Positions 34,983 through 43,001 of a stretch of DNA of 64,000 bases are shown piece by piece. The notes under the pieces are model-generated. The model had not been told where the DNA came from and searched no databases. It saw nothing but the letters and a program-made list of their open reading frames with translations. The stretch is from Alphaproteobacteria bacterium (GTDB lineage: Bacteria > Pseudomonadota > Alphaproteobacteria > Rhodobacterales > Rhodobacteraceae): the NCBI GenBank assembly GCA_030425925.1, contig JAUHZO010000001.1:310001-374000 (forward strand), read 5' to 3'. Numbering within the stretch: the stretch's first letter is position 1; every line of letters begins with the position of its first letter. The position numbers and the translations under genes were made by a program.

Positions 34983-35774
34983 TTACAGGTTGTCGTATTG
35001 CGGCATGCCCAACACGTGATAGCCGCTGTCGACCTGGATGACCTCACCCGTGGTGCAGGCCCCGGCCTCGGAACACAGCCAGACCGCGGTGCCACCCACC
35101 GCCTCCAGCGTGGCATTGGCCCCCAGCGGTGCGTTTGTGTCGGTGTGGCGATAGCTTTTGCGCGCGCCCCCGATGGCGGCCCCGGCCAGCGTCTTCATCA
35201 TGCCGGGGCTGATCGCGTTCACGCGGATGCCGTCGCGGCCCAGATCGTTGGCCAGATAGCGCGTCGCCGATTCCAGCGCCGCCTTGGCCACGCCCATCAC
35301 GTTGTAGTTCGGAAACACCCGCTGCGAGCCGAGATAGGTCATCGTCAGCAAGGTGCCGCCATGGTCTTTCATCAGCGGATGCGCACGCCGCGCCACGTCG
35401 ATGAAGCTGTAGACCGAGATGTCCATCGAGTTCTTGAAATTCGCCCGGCTGGTGTTGAGGATCCTGCCCTGCAGTTCGGACTTGTCCGAAAAGGCAATGG
35501 CGTGCACCAGGAAATCCAGCCGGTCCCAACGCTCTGCCAGCGCCGCAAAGGCCGCGTCGAGCGAGGCATCGTCGGTGACATCCACGTCCACCAGGAAATC
35601 GGACCCGACGCTGGCCGCCAGCGGCTCGACCCGTTTGCCAAAGGCCTCGCCCTGATGGGTAAAGGCCAGTTCCGCCCCCGCCGCGTGACAGGCCCTGGCA
35701 ATGCCCCAGGCGATCGACCGGTCGTTCGCCACCCCCATCACAAGCCCGCGCTTGCCGTCCAGTCTGATCGTCAT
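34983..35774 (-). CDS. fabI: Enoyl-[acyl-carrier-protein] reductase (NADH)
   Basis: 263 residues. It reduces the enoyl-ACP double bond in each cycle of fatty-acid synthesis. GVANDRSIAWGIA binds NAD; MTYLGSQRVFPNYNVMGVAK gives Tyr147, Tyr157 and Lys164, the complete FabI active site. It therefore looks like the housekeeping enzyme, in contrast to the operon paralogue at 4066-4830. It is 31 bp downstream of fabB and forms an operon with it. Confidence 0.96.
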   Translation of the reverse strand: MTIRLDGKRGLVMGVANDRSIAWGIARACHAAGAELAFTHQGEAFGKRVEPLAASVGSDFLVDVDVTDDASLDAAFAALAERWDRLDFLVHAIAFSDKSELQGRILNTSRANFKNSMDISVYSFIDVARRAHPLMKDHGGTLLTMTYLGSQRVFPNYNVMGVAKAALESATRYLANDLGRDGIRVNAISPGMMKTLAGAAIGGARKSYRHTDTNAPLGANATLEAVGGTAVWLCSEAGACTTGEVIQVDSGYHVLGMPQYDNL

Positions 35775-35805
35775 TTGTCTTGGTATCCGTTCCGGGGTTT
35801 GTCCA

Positions 35806-37035
35806 TCAGTCCCGCCAGGCCGACAGGATCATCGATCCGTTTGTCCCGCCAAAGCCGAACGAGTTCGTCATCACGCTGTCCAGCCCTGCCGCATCCACGC
35901 GCTGCGTGGCGATTTCCGATGCGCTCAGCGCCGGGTCCAGCGTTTCGACATTGATAGAGGGCGCGATGAAATCGTGCTGCAGCATCAGCAGGCAATAGAT
36001 CGCCTCCTGCGCGCCGGTCGCGCCCTGGCTGTGGCCGGTCATCGACTTGGTCGAGCTGACCGGCGGCGTGGTCCCCTGGCCAAAGACGCGCCGCACGGCC
36101 TCGATCTCGCCCACATCGCCCACCGGGGTCGAGGTGCCATGCGCGTTGATGTAGCTGACGCTGCGCCCCTCGGGCAGCGTCGACAGCGCCAGCCGCATCG
36201 CCCGCTCGCCGCCCTCGCCCGAGGGTGCCACCATGTCGGCCCCGTCCGACGTGGCACCATATCCCGTGACCTCGGCATAGATGCGGGCCCCGCGCGCCAG
36301 GGCGTGCTCGAGGTCTTCAAGCACCACGATCCCGCCGCCGCCCGAGATCACAAAGCCGTCGCGATCGGCGTCGAAGGCGCGGCTGGCCCGTTCGGGCGTG
36401 TCGTTGAACTTGGACGACATCGCCCCCATGGCGTCGAACAGGCAGCTGAGCGTCCAGTCCAGCTCCTCGCCGCCCCCGGCGAACATCACGTCCTGCTTGC
36501 CCAGCATGATCTGCTCGGCGGCATTGCCAATGCAGTGCAGCGAGGTCGAGCAGGCGGAGGTGATCGAGTAGTTGATGCCCTTGATCCGGAACGCCGTTGC
36601 AAGGTTCGCGCTGATGGTCGAGCACATGCATTTCGGCACCGCAAACGGGCCCACGCGCTTGGTCGCGCCGGATTTCAGCACGGTCTGATGCGCCGCCAGC
36701 ATTGCGCTGGTGGACGGCCCGCCGCTGCCCGCCACCAGCCCGGTGCGCGGGTTGACGATATCGGCCTCTTCCAGGCCTGCATCGGCGATGGCCTGGGTCA
36801 TGGCGATATGGGCATAGGCCGCGCCCGGCCCCATGAAGCGCAGGGTGCGCTTGTCCACATGGGCGGTCACGTCGAGGTCGATGGCCCCCGCGATCTGGCT
36901 GCGAAAGCCGTGTTCGGCCATCTGGGCATTGGCGGAAATGCCGGACCGGCCCGCCTTCAGGCTGTCCAGCACCTCGGCGGCGGAATTCCCGATGCTGGAG
37001 ACGATCCCCAGCCCTGTCACGACCACACGGCGCAT
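35806..37035 (-). CDS. fabB: Beta-ketoacyl-ACP synthase I
   Basis: 409 residues. It elongates acyl-ACP with malonyl-ACP and is essential, with FabA, for unsaturated fatty acids. The Cys-His-His triad lies in [22 protein letters not shown] and [11 protein letters not shown], and [11 protein letters not shown] closes the active site. In relatives fabA sits directly upstream; here the upstream 250 bp are shared with a divergent RTX gene, so fabB-fabI must have their own promoter. None was clear by eye. Confidence 0.96.
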   Translation of the reverse strand: MRRVVVTGLGIVSSIGNSAAEVLDSLKAGRSGISANAQMAEHGFRSQIAGAIDLDVTAHVDKRTLRFMGPGAAYAHIAMTQAIADAGLEEADIVNPRTGLVAGSGGPSTSAMLAAHQTVLKSGATKRVGPFAVPKCMCSTISANLATAFRIKGINYSITSACSTSLHCIGNAAEQIMLGKQDVMFAGGGEELDWTLSCLFDAMGAMSSKFNDTPERASRAFDADRDGFVISGGGGIVVLEDLEHALARGARIYAEVTGYGATSDGADMVAPSGEGGERAMRLALSTLPEGRSVSYINAHGTSTPVGDVGEIEAVRRVFGQGTTPPVSSTKSMTGHSQGATGAQEAIYCLLMLQHDFIAPSINVETLDPALSASEIATQRVDAAGLDSVMTNSFGFGGTNGSMILSAWRD

Positions 37036-37285
37036 TTGGCCTCCTTCGCTGTGTCAGGGAAAGGTGTAGGGCATGGGACGGGGGAGGTGCAAGGCGGCGG
37101 TGTCGCGAGGCGCGCACATCCCCGGGACCGGCGCGCGCAGGCAGCGCCATGCGGGGCACGGACGCCCGTCGCAATGCGGAAACTAACAGCTTGATCGGAC
37201 TCCGTAATGTGGCATCCTTTTCTTGCATCACAGCTGTATTCTTCGATCCGTGGTGTTGCCCGTTTCTTCAAATAGGATTCCTGCA

Positions 37286-38812
37286 ATGCCGACCGTGGAA
37301 AACACCACCCCCATCTCGAACAACCAGACCGTGACCGTTGGCGACGGGCTGGCCGGGTTCACCGACACCGGCACATCCCTGCCGACGACCTTCATGAATG
37401 GCGACGCCCTCACGGTGGTCGGCGACGATCCCGAAGGCTTCGGGCGGCTGTTTGTCAGCGGGACGACCACGCTGTCGGGGCTGGCGCTCCGCGACTTGCA
37501 GACCCTCCTGATCCAGGGTGCGCCGCTGGAACTGCAAACCGGCGGGACCTTCGGAGCGGCAGGACAGGCCCTGATCTTTACCAATGGCGTCACCGCCACG
37601 GGCCCGGTGTCGTTTCGCGCCTTCGCGAATTTCGACGGCGCGGCCGCTTTCGTGGACGGGATCACGCTGAACGAGGGCGGAGGCGCGTTCTTCAGCGGCA
37701 CCTTCGACGAGATCGTCGGCGAGATCGGGACACGGCTGCTGTTCGGCGGTGCCACCGTGAATGGCACGGTCCGCGCCATAGGCCTGTTTGACGCTGAAAG
37801 CACGGTCGAGGTGATTGCCGGCGGCGTGCTGAGCGCACCGGTCGAGCTTGTCGGTCGCGCGTTTCTGTTGGTGGAAGGCACGTTCAACGGAAGCTCGGTC
37901 GATGGCACGCAGGGCAGCATCGGCGTGACGGTAAGCACCGGAGGGCTGCTGGAAAGCGACCTGAACCTCGGCAAAGGGTTAGACAGGGTGGATGTTCAAG
38001 GCGACCTGAACGGCACCGTGCGCCTGGGGGCGGGGCACGACGATCTGATCCTTGACGCCCCCGAAGCGCGACTGGAAGGGAACGTCTTTGGGCAGGGCGG
38101 CGGCGACACTCTGCGTGTTTCCGCCGGCGTGCTGGATGGACGTGTGAACATGGGCAAAGGCGAGGATTCCGTGATCGTCCAGGCCGATGGCGCGATTCTC
38201 GGACGTGTGGACACGGGCCTTGACAACGATCGGCTGGAAAACGAAGGCGTCATCGCTGGTCGTGTCGTGATGGGCGGCGGCAACGACGTCGTGTCCGGGA
38301 ACGGCACCTTTGCCGATCAGGTCGCGCTTGGCACAGGGGACGACACGGCCAACACCGGCGACGGAAACGACAGCATTCACGGCGGCGCGGGAAACGACAT
38401 CATCACGACCGGTCGCGGAGACGACCTGCTGAACGGGGGCAGCGGCAATGATTTTCTGCGGGGCGGGCGCGGTGCGGACACGCTGATCGGCGGACCAGGC
38501 ACGGATACGCTGATTGGCGGCTCCGGGGCGGATGTGTTTCAGTTCTCGCCCAACGCCTCCGACCCGAATTTGCCGGACGTGATCCGCGATTTTGACCAGG
38601 GCGAGGATGTCATGGATTTCGGGCCTGGAGTGAACGCCTTCATAGGAACGTCGCCGTTCTCGGGCACCCCAGGTGAAATCCGCGTCCAGATTTTTCCGGA
38701 CCAAACGCGGGTGCAAGTCGACTATGACGGCGACGGACGCGCCGATATCAGCGTCAAATTGCAAGACCCCATAAACCTGACCTTCGAGGACTTCGGACTG
38801 CTGAGCAACTGA
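37286..38812 (+). CDS. RTX-type calcium-binding secreted protein
   Basis: 508 residues, from an ATG with AGGA about 8 nt upstream. No signal peptide. Residues 1-240 form beta-rich repeats with short GGTFGAAGQ / GGAFFSG-type turns, similar to beta-solenoid adhesin repeats. From about 240 to 430 run hemolysin-type repeats, weak at first (LGKGLDRVDVQG, LGAGHDDLILD) and then regular (GGAGNDIITTGRGDDLLNGG). The last about 90 residues (ADVFQFSPN ... DFDQGEDVMDF ... VQVDYDGDGRADI) are a serralysin-like type I secretion domain. It lies head to head with fabB and separates fabB from fabA. Probably exported by an ABC system encoded elsewhere; the role is unknown. Confidence 0.83.
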   Translation: MPTVENTTPISNNQTVTVGDGLAGFTDTGTSLPTTFMNGDALTVVGDDPEGFGRLFVSGTTTLSGLALRDLQTLLIQGAPLELQTGGTFGAAGQALIFTNGVTATGPVSFRAFANFDGAAAFVDGITLNEGGGAFFSGTFDEIVGEIGTRLLFGGATVNGTVRAIGLFDAESTVEVIAGGVLSAPVELVGRAFLLVEGTFNGSSVDGTQGSIGVTVSTGGLLESDLNLGKGLDRVDVQGDLNGTVRLGAGHDDLILDAPEARLEGNVFGQGGGDTLRVSAGVLDGRVNMGKGEDSVIVQADGAILGRVDTGLDNDRLENEGVIAGRVVMGGGNDVVSGNGTFADQVALGTGDDTANTGDGNDSIHGGAGNDIITTGRGDDLLNGGSGNDFLRGGRGADTLIGGPGTDTLIGGSGADVFQFSPNASDPNLPDVIRDFDQGEDVMDFGPGVNAFIGTSPFSGTPGEIRVQIFPDQTRVQVDYDGDGRADISVKLQDPINLTFEDFGLLSN

Positions 38813-38925
38813 CCCTGGCCAACCGCGGCGGTGGAGCCGAGATTGCCCTTGGGAGGGCGGCGCATGACAGGCGCGCGTCACCGCCGATGCATCCGCCAGC
38901 CTGACCGTCCGCGCCCGCTGCGAGC

Positions 38926-38939
38926 TGCGCTTCAGCGCA
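38926..38939. repeat. Palindrome TGCGCTTCAGCGCA after fabA
   Basis: A short perfect palindrome (TGCGCT-TC-AGCGCA, near-symmetric) 7 bp past the fabA stop. Its core is identical to the core of both arms of the large palindrome at 57860-57917, so it may be a single unit of the same REP-like family. Confidence 0.55.
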
Positions 38940-38946
38940 CGGCCCC

Positions 38947-39456
38947 TCAGCTCTCGCTCAGCGCCACCTTCATGTCGCGGACCTCGTAAATCACCTCGCC
39001 ATCGGCCTCGACGATGCCGTCGGCCACGCCCATGGTCAGCCGGCGGGTCTGCACGGCCTTGGTGAAATCCACCTTGTAGGTCAGCATCTTGCGGTCCGGG
39101 CGGACCATGCCCTTCAGCTTCACCTCGCCCACACCCAGCGCATAGCCACGGCCCGTCCAGCCGCGCCAGCCCAGGTTGAAGCCGGTCAGCTGCCAGAGGC
39201 CGTCCAGCCCCAGGCAGCCCGGCATGATCGGGTTGCCGGGAAAGTGGCAGTCAAAGAACCACAGGTCGGGATGGATGTCGAACTCGGCCAGGACATGGCC
39301 CTTGCCATGCGCCCCGCCATCGCCCGAAATCTCGGTGATCCGGTCCATCATCAGCATCGGCGGTTCCGGCAACTGGGCGTTGCCCGCCCCGAACAGCTCG
39401 CCACGCGCGCATTTCAAAAGGTCGTCCTTGCCGAAGCTGCTCGGATAATCGGCCAT
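38947..39456 (-). CDS. fabA: 3-hydroxydecanoyl-ACP dehydratase/isomerase
   Basis: 169 residues. It dehydrates 3-hydroxydecanoyl-ACP and isomerises the trans-2 double bond to cis-3, the entry to unsaturated fatty acids. [21 protein letters not shown] holds the catalytic His and, further on, Asp. [12 protein letters not shown] and [11 protein letters not shown] are also typical. The start [14 protein letters not shown] follows relatives. It is divergent from irr. Its usual partner fabB is 1.9 kb downstream, cut off by an opposed RTX gene. Confidence 0.96.
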   Translation of the reverse strand: MADYPSSFGKDDLLKCARGELFGAGNAQLPEPPMLMMDRITEISGDGGAHGKGHVLAEFDIHPDLWFFDCHFPGNPIMPGCLGLDGLWQLTGFNLGWRGWTGRGYALGVGEVKLKGMVRPDRKMLTYKVDFTKAVQTRRLTMGVADGIVEADGEVIYEVRDMKVALSES

Positions 39457-39493
39457 GGCGGCGCGTCCCCGTTCCTGGTGTCCCTGTCGGACC

Positions 39494-39523
39494 CGTCTAG
39501 CACCCGGCTTGCGCGCCATGCAA
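39494..39523 (-). promoter_or_regulatory. Possible fabA promoter
   Basis: Minus strand TTGCAT (39518-39523), an 18-bp spacer and TAGACG (39494-39499), about 40 bp before the fabA ATG. The -10 is only moderate, so this is tentative. Confidence 0.35.
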
Positions 39524-39567
39524 GCCGCAGCCCCGGGCCCGCCCAGCGGGTGCGACGCCAAATCCAT

Positions 39568-39596
39568 TTGAAACCCGCCCCCCGAACGCTTTATAT
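39568..39596 (+). promoter_or_regulatory. Sigma70-like promoter of irr
   Basis: TTGAAA (39568-39573), a 17-bp spacer and TTATAT (39591-39596) lie 27 bp before the irr ATG, giving a leader of about 20 nt with AAGGAGG. No obvious Fur or iron-control palindrome overlaps it. Confidence 0.7.
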
Positions 39597-39622
39597 GTAG
39601 CCTGCACGACAAGGAGGAAGCG

Positions 39623-40039
39623 ATGCGGCCCACGGCAGTCGACCGCGGCAAGGAGTGGCTGGCGCAAAGCGAACTGCGCCCGACACGGCAGCGCGTGGCG
39701 CTGGCGGCGCTTCTTGTGGGCGACGGCCAGAACCGGCATGTCACCGCCGAAAGCCTCTTTGCCGCCGCCAAGGATCAGGGGGAAAGCGTCTCGCTGGCCA
39801 CGGTCTACAACACGCTCAAGGCGTTCTGCGATGCCGGGCTGATGCAGGAGGTCACGGTGGACGGGTCGAAAAGCTATTTCGACACAAACACCCATGACCA
39901 TCCGCATTTCTACTGGGAAGATGACGGCACGCTGACCGATGCACCGGCGGACCAGCTGGAAATCACCCGCCTGCCCGGCGCCCCCGACGGGGCCGAGATC
40001 GCGGCGGTGGACGTGGTGATCCGCCTGCGCCGCAAGTAG
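39623..40039 (+). CDS. irr: Iron response regulator Irr (Fur family)
   Basis: 138 residues. Irr is the heme-responsive iron regulator of alphaproteobacteria. [16 protein letters not shown] and [21 protein letters not shown] form the winged helix, and [13 protein letters not shown] is the His-rich segment linked to heme-dependent turnover. The N-terminal GCPxH heme motif of Bradyrhizobium Irr is absent, as in most Rhodobacterales forms. AAGGAGG sits 5 nt before the ATG. Divergent from fabA, the standard position in this group. Confidence 0.9.
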   Translation: MRPTAVDRGKEWLAQSELRPTRQRVALAALLVGDGQNRHVTAESLFAAAKDQGESVSLATVYNTLKAFCDAGLMQEVTVDGSKSYFDTNTHDHPHFYWEDDGTLTDAPADQLEITRLPGAPDGAEIAAVDVVIRLRRK

Positions 40040-40054
40040 CGCGGCGCGCGGCGT

Positions 40055-41358
40055 CTACAGCACGAAATCCTGCGCCGTCAGGCCAAGGACATCCAGCATC
40101 ACCAATTGTGCGTCATGGGTGCCGTCGCCGTCCGCGTCGATCTGCAGCACGGAGTGACCATGCGCCGTCTCCCGAAAGCGCATCTCGCCGGCGGTTCCCG
40201 TGAACGCGCCGGTTTCAAGAAATGTCAGCGCCCCGGCAAGACCGGAAAGGTCGACCTGGTCGTGGCCCTGTTCGAAGTCGCGGTTGCGATCACCATCGAG
40301 TTCCGAGAGGCTGGCAAAGACGATCACGTCGGCACCCGACCCGGTCAAAATCTTGTCTGCCCCTTTGCCCGGGACAAGCGTGTCATCGCCTGCGCCGCCG
40401 CTCAGAGTGGCGGCTCCGGCCCCGCCTGCCAGACTGTCATCGCCGTCCCCCCGGCCAGCCGGTCCAAGCCGGTGCCACCCTCGAGCGTATCGTTGCCCCC
40501 CATGCCGAAAAGCGTGTCATCCCCCGCCGTGCCGCCGGTCAGCAGGTTGTCGGCGCGGTTGCCACGGATGTGGTCGCCGCCTTCGCTGCCTTCGAGATCA
40601 ATCGCCCGCGTACCGCGCATGATGACGCGCTCCACGCCCTCGATCTGCATGTCGGTGCCCCAGATATGGGCGATGTCGTCGCCGTCTCCTGCACTGAGCA
40701 CCGCGCCGTCCTGGTCAATCAGGAAGGTCTCGCTGCCGGAACTTCCGTAGTGCCCCCCCAGCACCTCCCCGAAACGCCCGTCGAAGACGGAGCCGCTGGC
40801 GATCCACACACTTTCCGTAATGACGCCGCGGTTGATGATTTCGGCGTGACCTCGGGTTTGACGCACGAAACCGTCGATGAAGCCGAAATTGACAATATGC
40901 GCGCCAAACTCGACCTCGAGCACCCCGATGATCCTTCCGGAATTGTCGGCGTTGATGTGGAAGCCTTCCAGGCGGACCGTCTCATGCGCACCGATGATCG
41001 TTCCCGCGTTGGTCAGCGCTGCGGGCGCAGCGAAGCCGTTCCACAGGTGCAACGCGCTGCCACAGGCGCTGTAGATCGCCGCGCCATCACTGACAACGAT
41101 CTGAGGCGGGAACGGCCATGCAAGGCCGGGCGAGCCCCTGTCCGCCTGCAACGTGTTGATGTCGACAGCAGTCACGTCCTGACCGAGGCTGGCAACCGCT
41201 GCGCCCGGCAGAAGCGTGAGAGTCAGATGCCCGGACGCGAAGATGGCCGAACTGGTCAGGCTTGTCACGGAGACACCCGCGCCGATGACAAGGTTGTCGC
41301 CAGGGCCGGGCGTGAGGGCGGTGCCGACCGTTACGAGGTTGGAGGAAATGAACGGCAT
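40055..41358 (-). pseudogene. RTX protein gene with a one-base frameshift in a G tract
   Basis: The ATG at 41358 (AGGAG 8 nt upstream) opens 318 residues that stop at 40402: a beta-repeat region like that of the RTX protein at 37286, then GGNDTLEGGTGLDRLAGG, then 14 alien residues (TAMTVWQAGPEPPL). Adding one G to the run of six (40447-40452) restores DGDDSLAGGAG ... LSGGAGDDTLVPGKG, which continues without a stop into the C-terminal secretion domain ending at 40055. The intact product would be about 434 residues. It may be a recent null mutation, a phase-variable tract, a programmed slip or a sequencing error. Without the frame change the product lacks its secretion signal. Confidence 0.8.
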
Positions 41359-41669
41359 TCAGGAGCTCCTGCAGCTTTTTCCGCGGAGTTTGAGGCAAAT
41401 CACCGTCAAATGGGCCCGACTTGAACGTCAGGCCGCAATTTCGATCCGGCATTTCAAGCCAAAGGCCGAAAGACATTTTGACACAAATTCACGATGCCAG
41501 CCGAATCTTCACAAAAGGTCAACTGAAGGCCAATCCGCGTGCCTACGGATCTGCCGGAAATCCCGCACCTTCCCGGATTGTCGAAAGCGCCGAATTGGCC
41601 GGACGAAGCCGGGCCAAGCCGGACAGAACAGTTCCCGCAGTCCCGCCGCGCAACGTCTGCTCCTGCGCC
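41359..41669. other. Gap between tRNA-Leu and the RTX gene
   Basis: About 310 bp, noticeably AT-richer than the surroundings, between the 3' end of tRNA-Leu and the start of the RTX gene. It should hold the RTX promoter and the tRNA 3' trailer. I see no ORF with support, no clear terminator and no second copy of the tRNA end. Confidence 0.5.
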
Positions 41670-41754
41670 TGGTACCCGCGGCCGGACTCGAACCGGCACG
41701 GCGCATTGCCTAGGGATTTTAAGTCCCCTGTGTCTACCATTCCACCACGCGGGC
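41670..41754 (-). tRNA. tRNA-Leu (anticodon TAA)
   Basis: 85 nt including the encoded CCA. The acceptor GCCCGCG pairs with CGCGGGT, followed by discriminator A and CCA. The anticodon arm reads GGGGA-CTTAAAA-TCCCT with TAA at 41719-41721. The T arm carries GGTTCGAGTCC. A long variable arm fits tRNA-Leu, which reads UUA and UUG. Confidence 0.97.
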
Positions 41755-41802
41755 CGCGCCGCGGAGTCTAACTGCGCCTCGCGCGCGCTGCCATGCCCGC
41801 CG

Positions 41803-41827
41803 CGCGATTTTTCACCGAAAAATCGCG
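41803..41827. repeat. Third hairpin with the TTTTC-loop-GAAAA core
   Basis: CGCGATTTTTC (41803-41813), loop ACC, GAAAAATCGCG (41817-41827). The stem is 11 bp and the top is the same as in the two hairpins at 24044-24119. It lies 8 bp past the stop of the TPR protein gene. Confidence 0.7.
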
Positions 41828-41834
41828 GACGCGG

Positions 41835-42389
41835 TCAGAGGTCATCCCCCGGCAGCGGCTTCAACAGGCCGCGTTCCGACAGCCACGGGTTCAGCGCCAG
41901 AGCCGCGCGCAGGACGGTCTGGCCCTCGGCCTCGCGCCCCAGCGCCATCAGCGTCAGCGCCTTGCCCGACAGCGCCCCCACATGGCGCGGGTTCAACTCC
42001 AGCGCCTGATCCAGATCGGGCAGCGCCGCCGCGTAGGCACCTTGCAGGAAGCGGACAAAGGCGCGCTGGTTGTAGCCCTCGGCATAGAACGGGCAATAGC
42101 CCACCAGGGCGTCGAACCGCTCCAGCGCGGTGACGAAATCATACGACGACCGCGCCCGCATTCCGCGGTCCAGCATCTCCTGGCTGGCCCCGTCCGGCGC
42201 GTCGGTCCAAAATCCCCAGAGCCGCTGTGACAGCACCCGCGCCTCCATGTCGCCCGCGGCCGTCTGCAACTCGGCAAAGAGCGCGTCCTGCGCGGCGGCG
42301 TGATCGGGGGCCTCGGGGCAGCCATCGGCCCAGAGCGGCGCGGCGGCAAAGGCAAGCGGGGCGACAACGGAGAATGGGACAAGGCGCAT
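41835..42389 (-). CDS. Secreted TPR-repeat protein
   Basis: 184 residues with a signal peptide (MRLVPFSVVAPLAFAAAPLWA-DG). Residues 90-175 contain about two and a half tetratricopeptide repeats (AEGYNQRAFVRFLQGAYAAALPDLDQALELNPRHVGALSGKALTLMALGREAEG). A Cys pair (CPEAPDH and YCPFYAEG) may form a disulphide. It probably scaffolds a periplasmic protein contact. It stands alone between tRNA-Leu and putR. Confidence 0.85.
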   Translation of the reverse strand: MRLVPFSVVAPLAFAAAPLWADGCPEAPDHAAAQDALFAELQTAAGDMEARVLSQRLWGFWTDAPDGASQEMLDRGMRARSSYDFVTALERFDALVGYCPFYAEGYNQRAFVRFLQGAYAAALPDLDQALELNPRHVGALSGKALTLMALGREAEGQTVLRAALALNPWLSERGLLKPLPGDDL

Positions 42390-42419
42390 GGCACAACCGT
42401 GCCCGCCTGCCCCGTAAGG

Positions 42420-42896
42420 TCAAGTCACATCCCCGAGACCGACCTCCTTGACCGCCTCCATCGCCACATAGGTCGAAGTCGAGGACACGCCCGGCAGGGT
42501 TGACACCTTTTCGGCCAGCACCTGCCGATAGGCATGCATGTCGGTGGTGCGCACCTTGAGCAGATAGTCGAAATTCCCCGCGATCAGATGCGCCTGCTCG
42601 ATCTCGGGAATGGCGGCGACGGCGCGGTTGAAGGCGGCCAGCGCGGCCTCGCGCGTGTCGGTCAGGCGGACCTCGACAAAGGCGACGTGGTCCAGCCCCA
42701 GCCGGATCGGATCGAGGATGGCGCGGTAGCCGCGGATCACGCCGGCCTCTTCCAGCCGCCGCAGCCGCGCCTGGGTGGGCGATTTCGACAGCCCGATCCG
42801 CCGCGCCAGATCGGTGATCGACACGCGCCCGTCTTCGGCCAGAACCGAAAGAATCGCCCGGTCGAAACGGTCCAGCGCGGAAAGGTCGAATTGCAT
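42420..42896 (-). CDS. putR: Lrp/AsnC-type regulator, PutR
   Basis: 158 residues. An N-terminal winged helix (LDRFDRAILSVLAEDGRVSITDLARRIGLSKSPTQARLRRLEEAGVI) and a C-terminal RAM ligand-binding domain. Its close divergent arrangement with putA and its similarity to PutR proteins suggest a proline-responsive activator. The start at MQFDLSALDRFD is preferred to an upstream in-frame Met, because that part lies in the intergenic control region. Confidence 0.9.
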   Translation of the reverse strand: MQFDLSALDRFDRAILSVLAEDGRVSITDLARRIGLSKSPTQARLRRLEEAGVIRGYRAILDPIRLGLDHVAFVEVRLTDTREAALAAFNRAVAAIPEIEQAHLIAGNFDYLLKVRTTDMHAYRQVLAEKVSTLPGVSSTSTYVAMEAVKEVGLGDVT

Positions 42897-42921
42897 GGCA
42901 TGTCCCCGAAAACCAAGTCTG

Positions 42922-42953
42922 TCCGACTTCATAATGCCACATCATCAGTCGGA
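42922..42953. promoter_or_regulatory. Dyad between putR and putA, possible PutR operator
   Basis: TCCGACT (42922-42928) and AGTCGGA (42947-42953) form an interrupted palindrome with an 18-bp AT-rich centre, midway in the 105-bp divergent promoter region. Lrp-type proteins bind such sites. Function is inferred. Confidence 0.45.
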
Positions 42954-43001
42954 ATGCCCATCGTTTTCCCGCTATCCTGCCCAAAACCCCGGAGGACAGA
43001 C

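Noticed and set aside
41359-41754. tRNA-Leu as an attachment site for a genomic island carrying the RTX gene
   Set aside because: The tRNA 3' end faces the RTX gene and the gap is AT-rich, but I found no repeated tRNA end, integrase or other mobile gene.
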